A stretch of DNA of 64,000 nucleotides from positions 62,001 through 126,000 of the forward strand of contig NZ_BOQP01000043.1 in the NCBI RefSeq assembly GCF_018332715.1. The letters run 5' to 3'. Shown here piece after piece: positions 35,901 through 43,748 of the stretch (the first letter of the stretch is position 1; every line of letters begins with the position of its first letter). A program made the translations under genes and the position numbers. The notes below the pieces were generated by a model, which saw nothing but the letters and a program-made list of their open reading frames with translations, was not told the origin of the DNA and did no database searches. The stretch comes from Winogradskya consettensis. GTDB taxonomy: Bacteria > Actinomycetota > Actinomycetes > Mycobacteriales > Micromonosporaceae.

Positions 35901-37325
35901 CACCTGATCGCCGCGGGCGCGCCCCGCACCGGCCGGTCCCAGCTGCTGCGCACGATCGCCGGTTCGCTGGCCCGCGTGCACTCCAGCGCCGACGTGCACC
36001 TCTACGGCCTGGACTGCGGCAACGGCGCGCTGCTGCCGCTCAACGGGCTGCCGCACTGCGGCGCGGTCGTCACCCGCACTGAGGTCGACCGGGCCGTCCG
36101 CATGATCACGAAGCTCGGCGAGGAGATCCGCCGCCGGCAGGCCGTGCTCGCCGCGGGCGGGTTCGCCGACGTCACCGAGCAGCGCACGGCGTCCGCGCCG
36201 GAGAACAAGCTGTCGCACATCTTCCTGCTGCTCGACCGCTGGGAAGGCTTCCTGTCCACATTGGGCGAGCTGGACGCCGGCACGCTCACCGACCAGATCT
36301 TCACGTTCCTGCGGGAGGGCGCCAGCGTCGGCGTCCACGTGATCATCACCGGCGACCGTTCGGTGCTCAGCGGCCGGGTCGCCACCCTCACCGAGGACAA
36401 GATCTCGTTCCGGCTGGCCGACCGCGGCGACATGTCGATGATCGGCCTGCACCCGCGCAACCTGCCGGAGGAGATCGCCCCCGGCCGCGCGTTCCGGGCC
36501 GAGAGCGGCATCGAGCTGCAGGTCGCCCTGCTCGTGCCGGACGCGAGCGGTGCGGCGCAGGCGGCCGCGCTCGCTGAGATCGGGCGCTGGTCCGCACAGC
36601 GCGACGCCGGGGTGCCCGCGCAGCTGCGGCCGTTCCGGCTGGGCGAGCTGCCCAGCCAGATCTCGTACGACCAGGCGGCCACGCTGCCCCGCGCGGGCGT
36701 GGGCAAGGGCTGGGTGCTGGCCGGCGTGGGCGGGGACCAGCTCACCGCGTACGGTCCGGATCTGTCCGCCGGGGTGCCGTCCTTCGGCATCGGCGGCCCG
36801 GCCAAGTCGGGGCGCAGCACCATGCTGGTCGCCATGGCACGGTCCGCATTGGACAACGGCCAGCAGGTCATCGCGATGGCACCGCGTACGTCGCCGCTGC
36901 GGGATCTCGCCGGGCGCCCGGGTGTCATCACGGTCTTCACCGGCACCGACGTGACGCCGGAGGAGCTGAACGAGGCGCTGGCCCAGGTGACCGGCCGGGC
37001 GCTGATCGTGGTCGACGACGCGTCGGCGCTGCGGGACGTCGCCGCGTCGAGCGAGCTGCGCGACGTCATCCGCAACGGTGAGGCCCGCCAGCTCGCCGTG
37101 ATCTTCGCCGGCGAGCCGGAGGACCTCAGCGTCGGCTTCAGCGGCTGGCTGGTCGACGCGCGGCGCAGCCGGCGGGGTGCGCTGCTCTCGCCGCAGAACC
37201 GCACCGACGGCGACCTGGTCGGCCTGCGGCTGCAGCGCACGGCGGTGGGCCAGCCGGTGCGACCGGGCCGCGCCATGCTGCACCTCGGCGACGGCGAACC
37301 GCTGACCGTGCAGGTCCCCGAGTAG
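32949..37325 (+). CDS. EssC-like T7SS ATPase (FHA - TM - three FtsK/SpoIIIE domains)
   Basis: 1458-aa motor of type VII secretion. Order: N-terminal ubiquitin-like/FHA region to about 200 (LYINGKPLHPALTLDG, then GDSLLELAEY); two membrane helices about 237-280; then three ATPase domains with Walker A motifs GTTGSGKS (about 655), GAPRTGRS (about 990) and GGPAKSGRS (about 1282). The second and third have Arg in place of the Walker lysine, as in EssC. The first has Walker B LLIVIDEF at about 760. An FHA-led single chain is the EssC (Firmicutes T7SSb) plan; mycobacterial EccC lacks it. ATG 32949 or GTG 32952 starts behind CGGAGG. Confidence 0.93.
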   Translation: MVQLLLTIVDPRTGDSADVALTAAGHTTVDALGYTAQRLLRDANRRTGGATGAATLYINGKPLHPALTLDGSAVRDGSVIGLDGPAGWPVPEQSGLLEVRTIAGASTGAVARLGAGIGDLGNDQHCWVPVGDPAVPPVAAVISVDVQARCFVEPEGGVPLEIDGETVTERFMWLPGQLLKVGDSLLELAEYTRPDAALEPSSDGTGLDYNRPPRIRAPRHQTRFRLPAPPKEPQRNPLPWLVALLPLVGALALMFLTGNKTMLFLALLSPLSVMGNYVMQRRQGKRSYAELRREYQERKARIEKDAQDALEVEKVERRAGCPDPALISVIATGPRRRLWERRRRDEDHLLLRVGSGELPAEVALDDPEQDEHRRTVHWSIPDVPVTLPLKDHGVIGFAGPGDSARALGRWAVIQAAVLQSPNDVQISVLTEPAGKESWNWVRWLPHSRSNNPNAPAVMIGVDAESVGRRVAALLEMIDARLAVRQETGSAGFREPDMIVVLDGSRRLRSLPGVLQLLRDGPSVGVYAICLDADERLLPAECQAVAVAEGGSLRISRTGADELTGIRPDVLSPAWCARVARSLAPIRDVSDDEEDAALPGSSRLLDVLSLEPPQAETIVSRWAVRGATTTAVVGESFDGPFEIDLRRDGPHGLIAGTTGSGKSELLQTIVASLAAANRPDAMTFVLVDYKGGSAFGDCVRLPHTVGMVTDLDEHLVRRALESLSAELRRREHVLAAAGAKDIEDYTRVADRQPGSLKLPRLLIVIDEFASMARELPDFVTGLVNIAQRGRSLGIHLLLATQRPSGVVSPEIRANTNLRIALRVTDAAESQDVLNAPDSARISKSTPGRAYVRLGHASLVPFQAGRVGGRRPGSGGGEAAPPDLRILDWADLARPIEVAKVARTVDQEEITDLQVLVEALRKAAEIAQVPAQHSPWLAALPDTVIIDDLAATPVVPHKLATVPFGIEDLPAQQAQRTAVLELERFGHLIAAGAPRTGRSQLLRTIAGSLARVHSSADVHLYGLDCGNGALLPLNGLPHCGAVVTRTEVDRAVRMITKLGEEIRRRQAVLAAGGFADVTEQRTASAPENKLSHIFLLLDRWEGFLSTLGELDAGTLTDQIFTFLREGASVGVHVIITGDRSVLSGRVATLTEDKISFRLADRGDMSMIGLHPRNLPEEIAPGRAFRAESGIELQVALLVPDASGAAQAAALAEIGRWSAQRDAGVPAQLRPFRLGELPSQISYDQAATLPRAGVGKGWVLAGVGGDQLTAYGPDLSAGVPSFGIGGPAKSGRSTMLVAMARSALDNGQQVIAMAPRTSPLRDLAGRPGVITVFTGTDVTPEELNEALAQVTGRALIVVDDASALRDVAASSELRDVIRNGEARQLAVIFAGEPEDLSVGFSGWLVDARRSRRGALLSPQNRTDGDLVGLRLQRTAVGQPVRPGRAMLHLGDGEPLTVQVPE

Positions 37326-37334
37326 TCGGACATG

Positions 37335-37367
37335 AAAAAGGGCGACCCCGCGGGGTCGCCCTTTTTT
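37335..37367. terminator. Bidirectional terminator between the EssC-like and WXG100 genes
   Basis: Near-perfect palindrome: AAAAAGGGCGACCCC, GC, GGGGTCGCCCTTTTTT. The A run and T run make it a rho-independent terminator for both converging genes. Confidence 0.95.
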
Positions 37368-37373
37368 GAAGCC

Positions 37374-37670
37374 TTACTTGTTGAGAGCCTTGGCGAGCTC
37401 CTCGTCGGCCTGCTGGAACGTGTCCGCGGCAGCCGTCAGGTACTTGCCCATGCCCTCGAGGCCCTCGGCCATCTTGCTGGCACCGTCGTTGAACTCACGG
37501 TACGACTCGTCGAACTGCTTGCTGGACGAGTCGGTGACGTAGCCACCGTTGACCAGGTTGCTGACCATGCTCTGCAGCTCGTGGAGCTTGCTGAGGATGT
37601 CTTCCTTGCCACGCGTGAGGCGGTTGGCCGCGTCACGCATCTCCTGGTACGTCACATTGACGTTAGCCAT
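37374..37670 (-). CDS. WXG100-family T7SS substrate (EsxA/YukE-like)
   Basis: 98-aa all-helical hairpin protein with the WXG100 size and heptad pattern: YQEMRDAANRLTRGKEDILSKLHELQSMV, turn, then a second helix to the C-terminus. The turn reads VNGGYVTDSSS, so the usual Trp of WxG is replaced by Asn. The tail (FQQADEELAKALNK) supplies an acidic/hydrophobic secretion-like end with YREFND upstream. The ribosome site GGGAGG is 6 nt before ATG 37670. WXG100 dimers are exported by the EssC/EccC motor and gate its ATPase. Confidence 0.9.
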   Translation of the reverse strand: MANVNVTYQEMRDAANRLTRGKEDILSKLHELQSMVSNLVNGGYVTDSSSKQFDESYREFNDGASKMAEGLEGMGKYLTAAADTFQQADEELAKALNK

Positions 37671-37736
37671 GTCTTGCCTCCCTGGTTACTGCCGGCTTGG
37701 AATCGAAGCACGGCACGGTGTTGAGAAGTCGGCCGG

Positions 37737-38348
37737 TCAGCCGATGAATCGGAACGTGCCGGTGATGGCGTCGAAGACGTCGAAGAATTCCGACTCCAGC
37801 GCCAGCAACGGGGAACTACCGGTGATCAGGGCCACCCGCGTGGGGTTGGGCCCGGGGAAAGGCACAAAGGTCTGCATGATCAGCGACCGGATCCAGCCGG
37901 CGCCGTCCGGCAGCGTGACGTCGTCGATGCCCCGGGTGCGCGGCACGCGGCCGGCCTCCGGGATCTCCACCGACTCGACCTGACGCCAGATGGAGTCGGC
38001 GCCTCGTTTCGGCACCGTGGTGAGGAAGGACGCGATCGCGTCGGCCGCACCCTCCTCATTGGGCGCGTCGACTATGGTCACGGTCACTGTGGCGGTCATC
38101 ACGGCCCCGCCGAGACCGGCGACCAGGGTCCCGCAGAACCGGGCCCCGCTGTCGTACGCCCGCCGCGCCGTCTCCCGCAGCACCCGGGCGAGGTCGGCCC
38201 GGTGCTCATAGAGCTCCGGAACCTCCTTGAGCCGCTCGGAGACCAGGGTGTTGATGGCGGCGTTGCGGGCGTCGGGGTGCAGCTCGATCTCGAACCAGGA
38301 ATCCGGAACGGTGATCGAAAATCCGGTGGCGGTGGTCGGTGCGGTCAT
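37737..38348 (-). CDS. Unknown protein in the WXG100 operon
   Basis: 203-aa protein between two WXG100-like genes on one strand. It begins TATGFSITVPDSWFEIELHPD and has a repeated alpha/beta pattern (TATVTVTIVDAP, IMQTFVPFPG, LITGSSPLLALESEFFDVFDAITGTFRF) reminiscent of small chaperone-like folds such as EspG/SRPBCC, without a firm match. ATG 38348 is 4 nt after the stop of the preceding gene (38353). Its role may be chaperone for the WXG proteins or large toxins (inference). Confidence 0.7.
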   Translation of the reverse strand: MTAPTTATGFSITVPDSWFEIELHPDARNAAINTLVSERLKEVPELYEHRADLARVLRETARRAYDSGARFCGTLVAGLGGAVMTATVTVTIVDAPNEEGAADAIASFLTTVPKRGADSIWRQVESVEIPEAGRVPRTRGIDDVTLPDGAGWIRSLIMQTFVPFPGPNPTRVALITGSSPLLALESEFFDVFDAITGTFRFIG

Positions 38349-38352
38349 CGGA

Positions 38353-38652
38353 TCAGGCCTCGGCGCTCTCACGTAGCTGCTTGGTGAGGTCGTCGTCGGC
38401 CTTGCGCAGACTCTCGACCGCTTGCTTCGCCATCTTGATCAGGGCGTCACAGTTCTTGTCGACCTGTCCGCGACCGTCGCGCCAATGTGACTCAAAGTGA
38501 CTGATCGCGCCGTCGACATCGGGCCCGCCCAGGTCACCGGAGAACTCGTTCATCCAGGACCTGGCGGAGTCCATACCACTACGAATGGTCTCCAACTGCG
38601 TGGCGAAGTCCGCCAAGCCGTCCAAATTCACCGTTAACCGGTCGGAAGCCAT
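38353..38652 (-). CDS. WXG100-like protein, second member
   Basis: 99-aa helical hairpin: LDGLADFATQLETIRSGMDSAR, connecting region with SHFESHWRDGRGQVDKNC, then a helix to the C-terminus. WRDG stands near the turn but later than the standard WxG, and there is one cysteine. It is the first gene of a three-gene operon that ends with the other WXG100 gene, so the two may form a heterodimer. It is divergent from the first toxin gene (38767). Confidence 0.8.
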   Translation of the reverse strand: MASDRLTVNLDGLADFATQLETIRSGMDSARSWMNEFSGDLGGPDVDGAISHFESHWRDGRGQVDKNCDALIKMAKQAVESLRKADDDLTKQLRESAEA

Positions 38653-38766
38653 TCATACCCGCCTCTGCGTACGCCCACCGTCGATTGGAGAGTACTACGA
38701 CGGATCAAAACCCTCTGTAACTACCTGCGTAGACTCCGTCGGGCACATGCATAGACAGGAGTGGTG

Positions 38767-41700
38767 ATGGCTCGGCCGACTGACTGGGACGTCCTCGACA
38801 TGGACGGCGACCCCACTCCTGGTGACCCTTCCCGGGTCCGGCAACTCGCGTCGCGGTTCCACGACTTCGCCGAGACCGCCCACCGCGCGAAACTGGCCGT
38901 GGACTCGCTGCAGGGCGACGGCGCCGTCCTGACCTGGGTCGGGCTCTCCGGCGACGCGTTCCGCGAGCAGTTCGGCGACTTCCCCAACCAGGTCAACAAG
39001 CTCTACCAGTCACACCTGATGGTGGGCGACGCACTGGAGACGTACGCCCCGACGTTGGAGACCGCGCAGTCGCAAGCGGACCGCGCCCTCGCCGACGGTC
39101 GGGTCGCCGCGGAGAAGCTGAAGTCGTTGCAGGGCGCCCTTTCCACGGCTCAGACCGACTTCACCGGCGCGTCCCAGGCAGCCGAAAAGGCGCAGGCGGA
39201 AACCCAGGCACCGGACCCCGATCAGGTCAAGCAGGCCGTCAAGGACGCCGACGCCGCGAAGGCCAAGGTCAGTGGCGCTCAGAGCGCGGTGAACGGCGCC
39301 CAGCAGGAGCTCGACCTCGCCAAACAGCTCGCCGAGCAGGCCAGGCAGATGCGCGACGGCGCCGCCCAGGTCTGCAAGCGGGAGATCGAGGACGCCTCCG
39401 ACGCGGGCATCCAGCCACGGTCGTTCTGGCAGAAACTGGGCGACGCCCTCAAAGAGCTGTGGAACATCATCTGCGAGGTCGCCAAGTGGGTGGCCCTGGT
39501 CGCGGGCATCATCGGCATGATCCTCGGCGGCCCGCTCGCCTGGATCGCGCTGGCCGCCGGAGCGATCCTGCTGGTGAAGGCGATCGTCGACTTCGCGCAG
39601 GGCAAGGGCTCCGTACTCGACCTCGTCATGGGTGTTCTGGGCATCATTCCTGGCGTGAAAGGGCTGACTTCGCTGTCGAAATTGTCGGCGCTCTACAAGG
39701 CCGGCGGCGTGAAGGAGATCGCCAAGGCGGCCCTGACCGGCATGAAGGACATGGCCAAGGGCATGGTCGACCTGATCAAGAACGCCGGCTCCAGCGCGCT
39801 GACGATCCTCAAGAACCTCGGCGGCGCGGGCAAGACCGGTCTCGACAAGCTCGGTGACCTGTTCCACGGCAAGGCACCCATCGTCCCCAAGGACGTCTCG
39901 CGCACGTTCGACATCCGCGACTGCGTCACCGACCCCATCGACGTCGCGACCGGCGAGATGGTGCTCCCCGAGCTCGACCTGGAGCTGCCCGCGCCGTTGC
40001 CGTTCAAGCTCGAGCGCACGCACCTCTCGTCGTACCGCGGTGGCGGCTGGTTCGGGGCGACCTGGGCGTCGACGCTGGACCAGCGGATCGAGACCGACGG
40101 GCGGGCGTCGCTGTACTTCGCCCCCGACGCGATGGTGCTGGCCTACCCGATCGGCAAGCCCGGCACTGCGGTCCTGCCGTACGAGGGACCCCGCTGGCCG
40201 TTGACGATCGCCGAGGACGGCACCGCGCGGCTCGACACCGGCACGCAGGTGCTCGGCTTCGACCGCGAGGGCCGGCTCGGCACGGTCGAGGACCACGATG
40301 GCAACCGCCTGCGGGTCGAGCGCGACGCCACCGGAGCGCCGACCGGATTGCAGCACCCCTCCGGGCGCCGGGTCCGCTTCGGCACCACCGACGGCCGGAT
40401 CACCGAGATCGCGCTGACCGGTGCCACGGGCGGCCCCGAGACCCGGATCGCCGCGTTCGAGTACGAGGACGGCCACCTGGTCCGGGCGGCGAACGCGTCG
40501 GAGCGGCCGGCGACGTTCCGCTACGACGACGCCGGGCGGATCGTGCAGTGGATCGACCGGAACAACTTCGGCTACCGCTACACCTACGACGAGCAGGGCC
40601 GCTGCGTCGGCACGGTCGGCGAGGACGGATACCTCAGCGCAACCCTGACGTACGAGCCGGAGCGCACGACGTTCACCGACTCGCTCGGCAACACCAGCGT
40701 CTACACGTTCGACGAGTGGCACCACCGGACCAGCACCACCGACCCGCTCGGCAACACGACCCGCTACGTGTGGGGCCGCTACAACGAACTGCTCGAGACC
40801 ATCGACCCGCTCGGTAACCGGGTCACCGGGGACGAGGCGGGGTCGGGTCTCGCGAAGCCGTTCGATGTGGAGAAGATGCGCGGGCCGCGGGGCGAGCGCG
40901 TTTCGGCGCTGGCCGGTTGGCAGGTGCTGCAGGACCGGGAGATCATCCGGTACGACGACGAGGGCTACCCCGCCGAACGGATCGACGCGCTCGGCACGGT
41001 CCGGCGCACCGAGTACGGGCCGTTCGGGATCGTGCTGGCGAGCTTCGACGCGGACGGGCTGCGAACCGCGTACACCCATGACACCGAGTTGCGGATCACC
41101 TCGGTCACCGATCCGGCCGGGCTCGTCTGGCGCTACACGTACGACGCGACCGGGAACATGGTCGAGGAGTCGGACTTCAACGGGCGGGTCCGGGCCTACG
41201 GGTACGACGCGGCCGGGCGGCTCGCCACGTCGACGAACGGGCTGGGCGAGGTCACGGAGTACGTGCGGGACGCGCTCGGCAACGTCGTGGAGCGCCGGAC
41301 GGCTACGGGCAGCACGCGGTACTCGTACGACAAGCAGGGCCGCATCCTCACGGCGGACACCGGTACGACGAGCCTGGCCGTCGAGTACGACGGTTTCGGC
41401 CGCGTCCTCTCGGAGACCGTCGACGGGCGGACCGTCGGTTTCGAGTACGACGACGAGCGGGGCACCCGGCGCCGGCGTACCCCGGGCGGCGTGACCAGCG
41501 AGTGGACCAGCGACCCGTTCGGCATGCCGTATTCCCTGTCGGCCGGTGGTCACGAGATGCTGGTCCGCCACGACGAGCGGGGCCGCGAGCAGCGCCGGTT
41601 CCTCGACGGCGAGCTGGTGCTGGAGCAGCGGCACGGCACCGGTGACGAGCTGGTAGAGCAGCACCTTCCCGGCGTGGGACGACGGCTGTTCGAGCACCGG

Positions 41701-43227
41701 GCCGACGGCGGCGTGGTCGGCATCGAGGACTGGACCGGGCGCAGCGCGTTCACCCTGGACGCGGCCGGTCGGGTCACCCGGGTCGAGGGTCCGGGCCGCG
41801 ACGAGACCTACGGGTACGCGGACGGGCGCCTCGCCGCGGCGTACGAAGGCACGCTCCTGACCGCCTCGGGTGCCGTGTCCTGCACCTACGACGCGCACGG
41901 GCGGATGACCACCCGTACCGTCGCGGGCTCCGGCACCTGGCACTTCACATGGAACACCGAGGATCAGCTCAGCTCGGTACGCACACCGCGCGGCGAGGTC
42001 TGGACGTACGTCTACGACCCGCTCGGCCGGCGCGTGGCGAAACACCGCATGACCGGCACCGAGATCGCGGAGCGCTACGAGTTCGCCTGGTCCGGCAGTT
42101 CGCTGATCGAGCAGGCGCACACCGCGGCGGACGGCACGCTGCGGTTGACGACCTGGGAGCACGACCCGGTCGACGGCCGCCCGATCGCGCAGACCGTCCA
42201 CACCGGATCCGGCGTCGACTTCGCCACCGTGGTCACCGACCGCATCGGCACCGCGACCGAGCTGCTCGCCGCCGACGGCTCCCTGCTGTGGCGCAACGAG
42301 TCGACGCTCTGGGGCGACGCCGGCCCGTCCGGAGTCGCGCTGGGTTTCCCGGGGCAGTACAGGGATGACGAGACCGGCCTGCACTACAACGTCTACCGCT
42401 ACTACGACCCGATGACCGGCCGCTACCTCAGCCAGGACCCGCTGGGTCTGGCACCGGCTGCGGACCCCGGCGGGTACGCCGCCAACCCGCTGCTCGTCGC
42501 CGACCCGCTCGGCCTGATGTGCAGCGGTCCCAGCGGCTCGAAGGTCCCGCCCGTCACCCCCGGCGCCGCTGACAACCCGGGCATCGTGAAGGCGCTCGAC
42601 GAGGCGAACGACATCAAGCCCGGCGCGTTCGACGGTCACCCGGTCAGCGTCACGCAGACGCTCAGCGAGAACGGCAAGCTGCCCGACGTGCTCTACCACG
42701 GTTCGGATGTGCCCCCGAACGTCATCTTCGAGCAGGGCCTAAAGTCGTTCGCCGAGTTCAAGGGCGCCCCGTCGCACTACGACATCAAGCTGCACCAGCA
42801 GAGCAGCTCGAAGATCCGGGACGGCGGCGCGTACAGCGGTTTCATCTCCACCACGTCCGACACCGAGGTGGCGCTGAACTTCGTGCGCTCCAAGGACATC
42901 GCGTTCCGCTTGCAGAATCTGTCGCTCGACGGCGTGCAGACGACGCAGAAGATCGGGAAGTTCAACTACGACTTCCACTTCGGCTACATCTACCTCGTGA
43001 AGTCGGACCGGCAGCCGTTCATCGACCTGACCACGCAGGTGAACCAGGACATCTCCAAGGTGTCGCAGAAGGAATGGGCGGCGCTGGACCACATCCCGGG
43101 CAAGGACATCATCCAGGCCTGGAAGATCGACGGTCCGTACGACGTCGCGGCGCAGGGCGGCAAGGTGAAGTTCCCCGTGGGCGTACCGATCAAGGAATTC
43201 ATCGACAACCCGCACTACGTACCCTGA
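38767..43227 (+). CDS. T7SS-delivered Rhs toxin with ADP-ribosyltransferase-like C-terminus
   Basis: 1486 aa; ATG 38767 behind AGGAG. Residues 1-100 form a WXG100-like hairpin (W57-V-G59); 100-215 are coiled coil; 242-275 are a hydrophobic hairpin; this module is repeated in the gene at 43749. DPIDVATGEM (about 389) opens a DUF6531/Rhs shell with many YD repeats, closed by RYYDPMTGRYLSQDPLGL and a second DPLGL at 1246. The last 230 residues are a distinct toxin. LYHGS (H1311), FISTTS (S1361-S1364), GYIYLV and QKEW (E1436) followed by HIPGKDI parallel the order of the pertussis toxin S1/ADP-ribosyltransferase core. It probably modifies a target in a neighbouring cell. Confidence 0.9.
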   Translation: MARPTDWDVLDMDGDPTPGDPSRVRQLASRFHDFAETAHRAKLAVDSLQGDGAVLTWVGLSGDAFREQFGDFPNQVNKLYQSHLMVGDALETYAPTLETAQSQADRALADGRVAAEKLKSLQGALSTAQTDFTGASQAAEKAQAETQAPDPDQVKQAVKDADAAKAKVSGAQSAVNGAQQELDLAKQLAEQARQMRDGAAQVCKREIEDASDAGIQPRSFWQKLGDALKELWNIICEVAKWVALVAGIIGMILGGPLAWIALAAGAILLVKAIVDFAQGKGSVLDLVMGVLGIIPGVKGLTSLSKLSALYKAGGVKEIAKAALTGMKDMAKGMVDLIKNAGSSALTILKNLGGAGKTGLDKLGDLFHGKAPIVPKDVSRTFDIRDCVTDPIDVATGEMVLPELDLELPAPLPFKLERTHLSSYRGGGWFGATWASTLDQRIETDGRASLYFAPDAMVLAYPIGKPGTAVLPYEGPRWPLTIAEDGTARLDTGTQVLGFDREGRLGTVEDHDGNRLRVERDATGAPTGLQHPSGRRVRFGTTDGRITEIALTGATGGPETRIAAFEYEDGHLVRAANASERPATFRYDDAGRIVQWIDRNNFGYRYTYDEQGRCVGTVGEDGYLSATLTYEPERTTFTDSLGNTSVYTFDEWHHRTSTTDPLGNTTRYVWGRYNELLETIDPLGNRVTGDEAGSGLAKPFDVEKMRGPRGERVSALAGWQVLQDREIIRYDDEGYPAERIDALGTVRRTEYGPFGIVLASFDADGLRTAYTHDTELRITSVTDPAGLVWRYTYDATGNMVEESDFNGRVRAYGYDAAGRLATSTNGLGEVTEYVRDALGNVVERRTATGSTRYSYDKQGRILTADTGTTSLAVEYDGFGRVLSETVDGRTVGFEYDDERGTRRRRTPGGVTSEWTSDPFGMPYSLSAGGHEMLVRHDERGREQRRFLDGELVLEQRHGTGDELVEQHLPGVGRRLFEHRADGGVVGIEDWTGRSAFTLDAAGRVTRVEGPGRDETYGYADGRLAAAYEGTLLTASGAVSCTYDAHGRMTTRTVAGSGTWHFTWNTEDQLSSVRTPRGEVWTYVYDPLGRRVAKHRMTGTEIAERYEFAWSGSSLIEQAHTAADGTLRLTTWEHDPVDGRPIAQTVHTGSGVDFATVVTDRIGTATELLAADGSLLWRNESTLWGDAGPSGVALGFPGQYRDDETGLHYNVYRYYDPMTGRYLSQDPLGLAPAADPGGYAANPLLVADPLGLMCSGPSGSKVPPVTPGAADNPGIVKALDEANDIKPGAFDGHPVSVTQTLSENGKLPDVLYHGSDVPPNVIFEQGLKSFAEFKGAPSHYDIKLHQQSSSKIRDGGAYSGFISTTSDTEVALNFVRSKDIAFRLQNLSLDGVQTTQKIGKFNYDFHFGYIYLVKSDRQPFIDLTTQVNQDISKVSQKEWAALDHIPGKDIIQAWKIDGPYDVAAQGGKVKFPVGVPIKEFIDNPHYVP

Positions 43228-43237
43228 GGAGCCTGAG

Positions 43238-43720
43238 ATGCAGCCCTATCCACCCGGCACCTGGGTGTACGCCATCGACCCCGCATACGGCGGCACCGAG
43301 GACGTGCCACCGTTCGCGATCTCCGGGGCGTACGCCGTCGACGAGAACGGCGTGGTCGGCGACGAGCTGATCCCGAACCCGAACTACCGGCCGTCGCCGC
43401 GGGTGCTCGGACTGCCCGCCCCTGCCAACGACCTGGAGGACGCGATCCAGCGGGCGGCCACCGGGTACGGCACCGACGAGGACGTCCGCGTCGCGCTCGG
43501 CGCCGCCACGCTCTTCGTGGAGCCGGGAGCGCCGGAGGGGCCCGAGCTACGGGCGTGGACGTCCGACCGGTATCTGCCCGGCCCCGAGGTGCGCCGGGAC
43601 TGGGAGCGGGCCCCGGTGGCCGACCTGGCCGGCGTACTGAATGATCGGGCATTGTTGCTCAATCCGGGCACCGACATGGAAGCGAAGCTTCCGGCGGCTA
43701 GTCTCGGGACCCTTACGTAA
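43238..43720 (+). CDS. Type VII secretion-associated protein (small, between the toxins)
   Basis: 160-aa acidic protein matching what I know of the actinobacterial T7SS-associated family: WVYAIDPAYGG, PPFAISGAYAVDENG, NPNYRPSPRVLG, AIQRAATGYGTDEDVRVALGAA and a final LLLNPGTDMEAKLPA. It has SseB-like features. The start is ATG 43238 with GAGGAGCCTGAG before it, 11 nt after the Rhs toxin stop. It is the only gene that could encode the Rhs toxin's immunity protein or chaperone at the usual position. Confidence 0.8.
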   Translation: MQPYPPGTWVYAIDPAYGGTEDVPPFAISGAYAVDENGVVGDELIPNPNYRPSPRVLGLPAPANDLEDAIQRAATGYGTDEDVRVALGAATLFVEPGAPEGPELRAWTSDRYLPGPEVRRDWERAPVADLAGVLNDRALLLNPGTDMEAKLPAASLGTLT

Positions 43721-43748
43721 GTCGATTTCACCAGGAAAGGGAACGCCG

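Noticed and set aside
34458..37283. 941-codon minus-strand frame inside the EssC-like ATPase
   Set aside because: Antisense artefact of high third-position GC; the plus strand encodes the Walker motifs.
39010..42699. 1229-codon minus-strand frame opposite the Rhs toxin
   Set aside because: Antisense artefact; YD repeats and toxin motifs are all on the plus strand.
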